Assembly (NCBI GenBank): GCA_000613465.1 | Contig: BAJA01000004.1 | Location: 163,208 to 227,207 of the forward strand | Length of the DNA stretch: 64,000 nucleotides | Source of the DNA: Bacteroides nordii WAL 11050 = JCM 12987 | Lineage (GTDB): Bacteria > Bacteroidota > Bacteroidia > Bacteroidales > Bacteroidaceae | Reading direction: 5' to 3' | Shown: positions 57,099-64,000 of the stretch, piece after piece | Position numbering within the stretch: the first letter of the stretch is position 1 | Layout of the letters: each line of letters begins with the position of its first letter | Notes under the pieces: generated by a model | Seen by the model: the letters and a program-made list of their open reading frames with translations, nothing else | What the model was told of the DNA's origin: nothing | Database searches by the model: none | Program-made: the position numbers and the translations under genes

Positions 57099-58043
57099 AT
57101 GAAACTAACTAATCTATTGTCAATCTCCGTATTGCTACTTTTAGCTTCCTGTTCACCCAAAGTCGTGACAAATCTGATAAAAACTTATCCAAATCCAGTT
57201 CCGGCCGATTCTGTTCGGGTCTTTGAATTGGGAGAGACAGTGCCCAACACTGCCGAAGCCATTGGACGCGTTTCTGTTATAGATCCCGGTACGGCTACGA
57301 AATGCCGGTATAATGAGGTCGTTCATCTTGCACAGGAGGCTGTTGGTAAAGCCGGTGGAAATGGTTTTGCTATAACCTGGCATGAGGATCCGTCTTTCTG
57401 GAGAAGTTCGTGCCATCAGATATCCGGATTGATGCTTTACCTTAAAGATAATGAAGTGGATACATTGAGGGCAAATCCCGTGCAGTATGCCATCGATCTG
57501 AACTTTGTAGTGGCCAGAGACAAGAAGCAATCTGAGCGGAGGAATCCGGCACCTGCTAATACCTTTGAAGTTAGCTTGGGGTATGGTTGGATAAGCAGTA
57601 AAATCTATGATGCTAATAATGTGTCTTTGGGGAGTAAAAGCGGTTTAGAGTGGAAGCTTGGCTATGAGCATATATGGACTTCCGGATGGGGAGTAGGTAT
57701 GCAATATTCTGGTTTTAAAGCGGAGCTTCCGGGAGGAGATATGGTGCTGTCTTATCTGGCACCGGAGGTTACATTACGTACAAAGTTTGATAAATGGATT
57801 TTGAAGTGCGGAGTAGGCATGGGGCTTTTTCTTTATAATGAACCCTATTACAGTACTGCCGGATTTGGCGCACATGTCACTATGGGATTAGAATATATGT
57901 TGTCGAGCCATGTGGGACTTGGCGTATCAGCCAGTTCAATTGCAAGTAACTTGCCGAAACGGGACGGAGTTGAACTAAAGAAGGATGAAAAGAGCGGAAT
58001 AAATCGTGTCAATGTATTGGGCGGATTGAGGTTTTATTTCTAA
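57099..58043 (+). CDS. Lipoprotein with outer-membrane beta-barrel-like C-terminus
   Basis: 314 residues with a lipoprotein signal (SISVLLLLASC, Cys about 19), an N-terminal domain of ~130 residues (GETVPNTAEAIGRVSVIDPG, EAVGKAGGNGFAITWHED) and a C-terminal part with alternating beta strands ending in aromatic Phe (TFEVSLGYGWIS, VLGGLRFYF), like small outer-membrane barrels. Function unknown. Its last 343 bp are repeated at 63191-63533. Confidence 0.75.
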   Translation: MKLTNLLSISVLLLLASCSPKVVTNLIKTYPNPVPADSVRVFELGETVPNTAEAIGRVSVIDPGTATKCRYNEVVHLAQEAVGKAGGNGFAITWHEDPSFWRSSCHQISGLMLYLKDNEVDTLRANPVQYAIDLNFVVARDKKQSERRNPAPANTFEVSLGYGWISSKIYDANNVSLGSKSGLEWKLGYEHIWTSGWGVGMQYSGFKAELPGGDMVLSYLAPEVTLRTKFDKWILKCGVGMGLFLYNEPYYSTAGFGAHVTMGLEYMLSSHVGLGVSASSIASNLPKRDGVELKKDEKSGINRVNVLGGLRFYF

Positions 58044-58049
58044 AATAGG
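57707..58049. repeat. 343-bp direct repeat, copy 1
   Basis: About 98% identical to 63191-63533 (roughly six substitutions, no gaps seen); covers the 3' third of the beta-barrel gene and its stop. The two copies bracket 5.1 kb. Confidence 0.9.
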
Positions 58050-58260
58050 CCTGTTGCTCAATATAGATTTATTTAATTGTTTGATCCGGTAAACAAACAT
58101 ACAGTTATTGAATAGTATGTGAAACCTGATGATAGATTAAGAACATTTTTCTTTATATTTTCCATATGGGGGAGTAGTCATTTGAGCTAAATAAACTCTT
58201 CGTTCCTATCTCATGTTTAAAAACATAATAAAATTTAATTGCAAAGGTTTTTATTGTGGT

Positions 58261-58292
58261 AGGCGCATGTGTTATACCTGATACATGCGCCT
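58261..58292. terminator. Hairpin between convergent genes
   Basis: AGGCGCATGT (58261-58270) and ACATGCGCCT (58283-58292) form a perfect 10-bp stem, 5 bp past the stop of the lipoprotein gene at 58297. No long T-run. Confidence 0.5.
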
Positions 58293-58296
58293 TATA

Positions 58297-58980
58297 CTAA
58301 TTGTTAAAATCTAAAATTTTATACCTGTACTCTAGTTCGTCCAGAGGGGGGTCGAATTTGTAAACACCTCCACCTGTAGCGTGATATAACACTTGGTATC
58401 CAACTGTTCGCATAGTACATTGTCGTCCATTTTGGCTAACAGTAAAGCCTCTTTCTCCTTTACCGATTGCATTAGGGTCAAAACCGCAACTTGGTGAAGG
58501 GAGAGGAACCATATATAAACCATCAATATACATATATACAATCTTGGTTACATTGTATAAATCAACAAAATAAATTCCAGTACCAATGTTAGTCGGAGAA
58601 TTCCTCAAAAGCACCTTGACTTTACTTTGAAGCAATTCATAGCTACTATATCCATAGAAAAACTTATATGGTGGCAAAGGTGGCATGTCCTTGGTAGCAG
58701 GATGCGTGCTTTTATATTTATCAATCTTCTTTTGATGCTCGATTTCCATCAAGTTCGGATTTTCCTTTTCATAGGTTCTAATCAATGAACAAAGCGAGTC
58801 CATCGTTATAGCTTTTACAGATTCTGCATAAATATTAAGTTCTTCATCAGACATGCGTGAGAAATCAACATCTTGCATGGTATTAATACCTGTAATCTCT
58901 TCTTCATTAGAACAGTTAATAAATAATATAGAAGTAATGCCAAATAACAATAGTAGATAGTTTTTTGTTTTCATGTTCAT
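58297..58980 (-). CDS. Lipoprotein of unknown family, paralogue A
   Basis: 227 residues with a lipoprotein signal (LLLFGITSILFINC). It shares with the gene at 59932-60576 the motifs MSDEELxxYAESxxAITMDS, RNSPT, YFxxLYNVxK, LPSPxCGxDPNAIGxGxRGF, MRTxGY and DPPLxxLEYRYK. No known family recognised. AT-rich, as are its neighbours. Export to the cell envelope is the only firm inference. Confidence 0.7.
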   Translation of the reverse strand: MNMKTKNYLLLLFGITSILFINCSNEEEITGINTMQDVDFSRMSDEELNIYAESVKAITMDSLCSLIRTYEKENPNLMEIEHQKKIDKYKSTHPATKDMPPLPPYKFFYGYSSYELLQSKVKVLLRNSPTNIGTGIYFVDLYNVTKIVYMYIDGLYMVPLPSPSCGFDPNAIGKGERGFTVSQNGRQCTMRTVGYQVLYHATGGGVYKFDPPLDELEYRYKILDFNN

Positions 58981-59085
58981 TTTATTATTCTAAAAATATT
59001 ATTGATATTTATTGTAAAAAAATACCGAATAAATGTAATAAAAATATTTTGTTTACGTTAATTAATTAAATCAAATTCAAATATT

Positions 59086-59715
59086 ATGTTTAAATATTTA
59101 TTGGTGTTATTTTTTCTGATAGTTTTTTCTCAAAATGCTTTAACTCAAAGGTTAAAGATAGAGAGCGGAGTTTCATTTTCTTCTACAAAAAAAACTATGT
59201 ACGAAGAAAGAGCAAATCATTTCCAACTGTCTATTGGTTTAGATTATTTTGATAAAGGTTTCTGTTTTTTATCAAGCAATGTCGGATATTTTAGAAAAGG
59301 AGGAAAAGTAACATTAGGCCTTGTAGAGGAATATTTCAGTAGTAGTGGAGTGGAAACGCTATATATAGATTGCATAACAGTAAACACTACCTTCAATTTG
59401 AAAGCTCAATTGAGAAAATCAATATTTTATTGCGGTATAGGCCCTCGATTTGACATAAATATGAAAGATGGGGTTGATTTTAACAATGCATCAATACACG
59501 AGCTTGTTGAACCCAATATTCCGCATATTAATAAAATTTCAATCGGGCTAAAATGCACTACAGGATTTTATTACGATCTTTTTCCTTTTCAGTTGGGTAT
59601 ATATTGTGATTACCTTCCGACATTTACGAAGACATTTAAAAATAGTAGTACCAATAAAATGTTTGGGAATAATCGGACTTTTAATATCGGAGCATCTTTA
59701 GGGTATAAATTATAA
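59086..59715 (+). CDS. Small outer-membrane beta-barrel-like protein
   Basis: 209 residues: signal peptide (LLVLFFLIVFSQNALTQ), then eight or so amphipathic strands (RLKIESGVSFSSTK, CFLSSNVGYFRKGGKVTLG, TFNIGASLGYKL) typical of PorT/OMP_b-brl-like barrels. It is encoded between, and divergent or convergent to, the two lipoprotein paralogues. Function unknown. Confidence 0.65.
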   Translation: MFKYLLVLFFLIVFSQNALTQRLKIESGVSFSSTKKTMYEERANHFQLSIGLDYFDKGFCFLSSNVGYFRKGGKVTLGLVEEYFSSSGVETLYIDCITVNTTFNLKAQLRKSIFYCGIGPRFDINMKDGVDFNNASIHELVEPNIPHINKISIGLKCTTGFYYDLFPFQLGIYCDYLPTFTKTFKNSSTNKMFGNNRTFNIGASLGYKL

Positions 59716-59755
59716 ATATACTCCAAAGCATAAAGCTTTTAATTAAATTTACATA

Positions 59756-59869
59756 AGTAGGTGAGCTAAATTAGTTTCTAACAATAGAATCTTGTGCTCT
59801 AGACCCTGAACTCTCATGGAAGAATTATCTAGAGCTCTATATTATTAAGATAATTATACCCCACCTACT
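59756..59869. terminator. Long-range inverted repeat between convergent genes
   Basis: AGTAGGTG (59756-59763) is complementary to CACCTACT (59862-59869), with other short pairings (TCTAGA, GAGCTC) inside. It may end transcripts from both sides; weak. Confidence 0.3.
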
Positions 59870-59931
59870 ATGTCATATAATTAAACATCTAATAGTTAAG
59901 ATGAAATGTTTAAGCATATGATATTTGTATG

Positions 59932-60576
59932 TTAATAAAAGTACTTATATCTATATTCCAGGCTGTTCAAAGGCGGATCCCAACGTCCCCAGTTTATTCC
60001 TGTAATGTCATATTCAATCACATACCCAATTGTTCGCATATAAAACTTATTACCTGTTTGACTGAATGAAAACCCTCGGCTACCGCCGCCTATTGCATTT
60101 GGATCTAATCCACAGTTTGGCGAAGGCAGACCTACTCCCAAAGCACCTTCTGGGAGATACACCATCTTTGCTACATTGTACAAATTGCAAAAATAGACAC
60201 CATCCGCCATTCCTGTAGGAGAATTTCGAATAATAGTTTTTCTGTTTTTGGGAGGGATGGGCTCATCAGATTTCGAAGAATATCCATAAACATATATAAT
60301 TTCACTTTCCTGAGCCCGAGTCTGAGGAAGCTCGGACAACCTATTCCGATGTTCAACTTCTTCTTTAATTGGATGTTCTGCTTCATATGCCTTAATCCAT
60401 GACATTAATGAGTCCATTGTTATTGCTCCTATTGATTCCGCATAGGCTTCAAGTTCTTCGTCGGACATTTCAGAAATTTCACTCTTGGGTTGTGGAGGAT
60501 CAGTATTCACTTTCTCATCCTGTGAGCAGCTGCTTACAAAATACAATAAGCCAGCAAGTAATAATGTACATTTCAT
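59932..60576 (-). CDS. Lipoprotein of unknown family, paralogue B
   Basis: 214 residues, lipobox LYFVSSC. Homologous along its length to the gene at 58297-58980 (MSDEELEAYAESIGAITMDS, LPSPNCGLDPNAIGGGSRGF, DPPLNSLEYRYK). No domain recognised. The 323-bp stretch upstream (60577-60899) is AT-rich and I see no other gene or clear promoter in it. Confidence 0.7.
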   Translation of the reverse strand: MKCTLLLAGLLYFVSSCSQDEKVNTDPPQPKSEISEMSDEELEAYAESIGAITMDSLMSWIKAYEAEHPIKEEVEHRNRLSELPQTRAQESEIIYVYGYSSKSDEPIPPKNRKTIIRNSPTGMADGVYFCNLYNVAKMVYLPEGALGVGLPSPNCGLDPNAIGGGSRGFSFSQTGNKFYMRTIGYVIEYDITGINWGRWDPPLNSLEYRYKYFY

Positions 60577-60899
60577 AATAATAAATTTTAGTGTTAAAAA
60601 ACTTATATTCTATAATAATTCGCTTTAAAATGTGGTATTATTTTTCATAATCAATATTTTATCTCATGTGTCAACTATGTAATATGTAAAGAATAACATA
60701 GTGGTTTTATGTTGAAAATGTCTCTATAGATGTGACTATAGCTGATGATTTCATTTGTGATTTTATTATGTTTTATTTACATATTAGTAACACTTTACCG
60801 TCACCCTAAATTGTTTATATTATTTCTATTTTGCAACTTCTTTGTTTATAAGGTTTTTCTAAATTCAATAGTATAAACTAATTAAGCGAGGGCTTGTGA

Positions 60900-61259
60900 T
60901 TAATTGTACAGATAAAATTCTCCTTCCAATGTACCTTGAGGAGAAATAATTTCAATGGTGTATTTGCCCGGTTTGTTGGGAGATAATTCAATAGAAATAG
61001 CATCATCAGTTTTAGCATCAATGTCTTGCTGATAGGTAACTTTTCCATCTGCATTCACAATCTCAATAGTAGCATTTTCTAACGGCTGATTAAACCTTGT
61101 TAATAAAACACCTCTCCAATCCATTTGCACTTCAACGTTTTGAGAAGTAAGTTGTCCTTTACCTGTTAAGATGATTACTCTTGTCGGTACTCTTGGCTGA
61201 GCCTGCATTAGAATGCTTACATTTACAGCCAGTGTAATAATGAAAATAATTTTTCTCAT
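60900..61259 (-). CDS. DUF3244 domain-containing protein
   Basis: 119 residues: signal peptide (IIFIITLAVNVSILMQA) and a single Ig-like DUF3244 beta-sandwich (LENATIEIVNADGKVTYQQD, PGKYTIEIISPQGTLEGEFY). A minus-strand -7 box TATATTTG lies at 61280-61287. It follows the TPR regulator, repeating the pair at 45636-47780 in reverse orientation. Confidence 0.8.
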   Translation of the reverse strand: MRKIIFIITLAVNVSILMQAQPRVPTRVIILTGKGQLTSQNVEVQMDWRGVLLTRFNQPLENATIEIVNADGKVTYQQDIDAKTDDAISIELSPNKPGKYTIEIISPQGTLEGEFYLYN

Positions 61260-61383
61260 GTTTCTTAGTTATTATGATGCAAATATAACGCGATGTTCAA
61301 GTATGGACAATTAAATGATGTGCGAAGTGAATTTTGTGTAAATTGCAGATCATCAATGATGTAGAGCTAAATATTGTGTTAAA

Positions 61384-62865
61384 TCAGCAATTCATTTTTA
61401 TTTTTGAAGAAAAAATGAACTCAAATAATTCTATTGAGGCAAAAGAGTCTGCTAATCTTTTCTTTATCCGAGTCTTTTGAGAACGAATCGCGTCATTTGT
61501 GACGCCGCGAATAAATGCGCATTCTTTAGTTGTAAATTGCGCCAAGGCTAAACAACAAAAAAGACAATCATCTTCTGGCATATCAGTAAATGCCTGTAAA
61601 TATTGAATGAATACATGATATTTTGTATTTACTACTTCTGAAAACTTCTTTTGTTCTTTAGCCGTTAGTAATGAAGGATATTTTTTGAAATGTATTCTCA
61701 TTTCGACACAGAATTTCGATTTCACAAAACTTTCGTTGCATCCGGTAGCATATTTTTTCATCTCATCAATAATTCTGTTTTGTATTAATGATAACTTTTG
61801 CATTGTTTCGACTTGTGAGAGTTTCGCTGTTTGCTTTTCCTTTTCTTTAATGTGTATGGCTAACTTCCGGTGTAGCCTATTCATTTCTTTAACTAATTTT
61901 TTTATTTCCTCTCTTCTGTTTTTTTCAATATTTCTGAGTTTTATTTTGTGCATAGATATTGTTACTAAGAACACGACAGATGAAAGAAACAAAACAAAGC
62001 CTATCCAAAATATTAGATTATTCTTTTGCTCCGTGATAATGTTGTCAGTGAAATAACTATACTCTGCTGATTGAATTAAGTCCGGATGGCTAATTTCCTC
62101 AATTGAATCCCGAAGTGTTGTAAAATGACTGAGATAATATGCTGTATCCGAATTGTTTAACAGTTTTGAAAGCTCATAGAGCATATAATAACTACCAGCC
62201 TGGGTGTTAAGATTCTTGCACTGAGTACTAATGGTGTAATAATATTGTGCAGAATCATATTTCTGTAATTGATACATAATATCAGCTCTTGCAAAACTAT
62301 TAATATATTTGCTTGTACTATCTTTAGTCATATTTAATGCTTGGATGTTGTGTTTTAACGCTTCATCAAACTGTTCCAGTTCAAAGTAAGCATTCGATAT
62401 ATTATTATGGATACGAACAACTTCTTCCTTATCATTTATTGATTCGGATAGTTGCAAGGCTTGAGATAGATAAATTAGACCGGAATCGGGCATGGAACGA
62501 TATGTATAACTCTTCCCTATTCCTCTTAAAGATTTGGATGCATTAATTTTGTCAAGGAATAATTGGTTATATTTTAACCCTGACTGATACGATAAAAGAG
62601 ATTTATTAAATAGATAATGGGACAGATATAAGTCTCCCAGTTGATTATAAATTAATCCAATTAGCTTTGTATCTTTGGAGGCCATGGATTGCTTTATAGC
62701 TCTCTGATACATAACTACCGCAGAATCAGGTTGCATTCTTTCTTCCATAATCCTTCCGTATTCAAACAACTCAATGGCCGATTCTTTATTCGTGTGACAA
62801 GCAAATAAGGTGATTAATAATAGAATGCTTAAGCATTTTGCAATTGGTTTAGTGGTTCTGTTCAT
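61384..62865 (-). CDS. TPR-repeat membrane regulator with HTH-like C-terminus
   Basis: 493 residues: lipoprotein-like signal (LSILLLITLFAC), TPR helices (about 25-260), a transmembrane helix (LIFWIGFVLFLSSVVFLVTI), a coiled coil, and a C-terminal region with EDDCLFCCLALAQFTTKECA and IRSQKTRIKKRLADSF. It is a homologue of the regulator at 45636-47280. It is intact. A minus-strand -7 box lies at 63012-63019, giving a ~140-nt leader; the 62866-63190 gap holds nothing else I recognise. Confidence 0.82.
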   Translation of the reverse strand: MNRTTKPIAKCLSILLLITLFACHTNKESAIELFEYGRIMEERMQPDSAVVMYQRAIKQSMASKDTKLIGLIYNQLGDLYLSHYLFNKSLLSYQSGLKYNQLFLDKINASKSLRGIGKSYTYRSMPDSGLIYLSQALQLSESINDKEEVVRIHNNISNAYFELEQFDEALKHNIQALNMTKDSTSKYINSFARADIMYQLQKYDSAQYYYTISTQCKNLNTQAGSYYMLYELSKLLNNSDTAYYLSHFTTLRDSIEEISHPDLIQSAEYSYFTDNIITEQKNNLIFWIGFVLFLSSVVFLVTISMHKIKLRNIEKNRREEIKKLVKEMNRLHRKLAIHIKEKEKQTAKLSQVETMQKLSLIQNRIIDEMKKYATGCNESFVKSKFCVEMRIHFKKYPSLLTAKEQKKFSEVVNTKYHVFIQYLQAFTDMPEDDCLFCCLALAQFTTKECAFIRGVTNDAIRSQKTRIKKRLADSFASIELFEFIFSSKIKMNC

Positions 62866-63190
62866 GTTTCTTTATATTTCTACAATCTGTTTTTCTTGCT
62901 TTATCTTATTTGAGAGATAGTATAAATGGACTATCATGGCATGTATAGATAGTACTATACTGTCAACCTATTTAATATTACGGCCTGGTAGCTGTTTTTA
63001 CGCTTTGGAAGCAAAGATAGTAAAGATTTTATTCCTTTTTATTGATGTTAGGAATAATATTGTAAACAATATCGATAGTAAGAGGCTCATAGGGAAACTT
63101 CCGTTACGATGTATCAAATTGCTCGGCTTCCTTGGGTGGAGAGACAATGAGGTATGACGACGATGACAAAGGGGATATTTTTGTACTGAC

Positions 63191-63533
63191 TTCTGGTTTT
63201 AAAGCGGAGCTTCCGGGAGGAGATATGGTATTGTCTTATCTGGCACCGGAGGTTGCATTACGTACAAAGTTTGATAAATGGATTCTGAAGTGCGGAGTAG
63301 GCATGGGGCTTTTTCTTTATAATGAACCCTATTACAGTACTGCCGGATTTGGCGCACATGTCACTATGGGATTAGAATATATGTTGTCGAGCCATGTGGG
63401 ACTTGGCGTATCAGCCAGTTCAATTGCAAGTAACTTGCCGAAACGGGATGGAGTTGAACTAAAGAAGGATGAAAAGAGCGGAATAAATCGCGTCAATGTA
63501 TTGGGCGGATTGAGGTTTTATTTCTAAAATAGG
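63191..63533 (+). pseudogene. Truncated duplicate of the lipoprotein/beta-barrel gene (direct repeat copy 2)
   Basis: The segment from SGFKAELPGGDMVLSYLAPE to GGLRFYF repeats the 3' third of the gene at 57099, but without signal peptide or N-terminal domain. An ATG at 63147 or upstream would add an unrelated leader. Probably not functional. Confidence 0.85.
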
Positions 63534-63669
63534 GCTATTGTCCCGAATCAATCCATTTAATTATTTGAGATGGATCTTGATTTTGTGGTATGAATAAATT
63601 ATTACAATAAAGTCGTGCGGTTTATTTTCGTTTTATACCGATTGTCAATTTTGTGAACTTTCATCTTGA

Positions 63670-63746
63670 AACTCTACGAAGATCACTCCGATGCTCTACG
63701 AGAAACGACCCGATCTCCGTAGAGTTTCGGGTCGTTTCTCGTAGAG
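63670..63746. repeat. Complex hairpin with two alternative pairings
   Basis: A 20-bp perfect stem (63694-63713, CTCTACGAGAAACGACCCGA, with 63727-63746) and an overlapping outer pairing AAACTCTACG (63670-63679) / CGTAGAGTTT (63718-63727). It follows the truncated duplicate. In the remaining bases to 64000 I see no gene. Confidence 0.75.
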
Positions 63747-64000
63747 GAAAATTGTGTTTTGTAATGTCTTGATTGCCAATGAGTTGTAGGTTTACTTTGT
63801 GTCGCTTATTTTTGATGTGTCAATTCTCTTTTTTATTCTGTTTATCTTTCTAAATAATTACAAATGAAAGGTGGTTCCGAATGTGATTTTTGTTATCTAA
63901 CTGTAGGACGCTAACCAAATTATAGATGCTATGCAAATGTTTCTTGGATATATAATTCAAGATACTATAATCGGTAAAACAAACTATGCATTTTAACTGT

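Noticed and set aside
63147..63170. YDDDDK-like stretch resembling an epitope tag/enterokinase site before the truncated duplicate
   Set aside because: It is short, lies in non-coding or fortuitous frame upstream of the duplicated segment, and has no other vector sequence around it; chance is the best explanation.

Overview
The window is chromosomal DNA from a gut Bacteroidales bacterium, most likely a Bacteroides species. Three things point there: recurrent promoters with a TAnnTTTG -7 box and a TTTG -33 box, many families typical of the phylum (DUF4271, DUF2723, DUF3244, DUF3836, DUF4861, T9SS sorting domain, ISAon1 transposase), and characteristic neighbourhoods such as DUF4271-hemD-rnpA-yidD-tatD-tyrS. 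Identifications rest on reading motifs, not on searches.

Layout. 0-6.5 kb: the 3' end of an FG-GAP repeat surface protein, then a housekeeping block (LOG protein, DUF4271, hemD, rnpA, yidD, TatD, tyrS) and tRNA-Gln. 6.6-8.0 kb: a complete ISAon1-type insertion sequence with perfect 26-bp ends and an 8-bp target duplication. 8.2-13 kb: uronate catabolism (kduI, kduD, a DUF4861 lipoprotein) converging on a serine-type sulfatase. 13-18 kb: queG, a polysaccharide deacetylase and a large DUF2723 membrane protein. 18.2-19.7 kb: a higBA toxin-antitoxin pair and a gene-free, hairpin-rich stretch. 19.7-29.6 kb: a leftward block with zinc-type ABC genes, mnmD, a DedA-like protein, purD, an S9 peptidase, a THUMP methyltransferase and serine acetyltransferase. 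29.7-34 kb: a TPR sensor kinase with its LytTR regulator, a possible small RNA, an HD hydrolase and a DUF3836 protein. 34-45.5 kb: polA, a polyprenyl synthase, a DUF1266 gene with a structured leader, deoC, a MazG-like gene, dtd, uvrC, apt and mnmG, with two near-consensus parS-like sites.

45.6-63.5 kb is an accessory island built around a 2033-residue RHS polymorphic toxin whose tip carries every hallmark residue of a GIY-YIG nuclease. Its stop codon overlaps a first immunity gene, followed by four further immunity copies (one frameshifted, one diverged, one intact, one truncated). Three of these are preceded by a vestige of the toxin's own 3' end, and three spacers carry a hairpin whose arms co-vary. 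TPR-regulator plus DUF3244 gene pairs lie at both ends of the island in opposite orientation. The right part is AT-rich, holds two paralogous lipoproteins of unknown family and a small beta-barrel protein, and is bracketed by a 343-bp direct repeat.

Data-quality warning: nine otherwise intact genes between 11 and 47 kb (sulfatase, znuA, S9 peptidase, cysE, polA, dtd, uvrC, mnmG, TPR regulator) are broken by one to three very short indels, nearly all in homopolymers. Because these include polA, mnmG and uvrC, uncorrected sequencing errors are the likeliest cause. I annotate each as one gene and give the break position.
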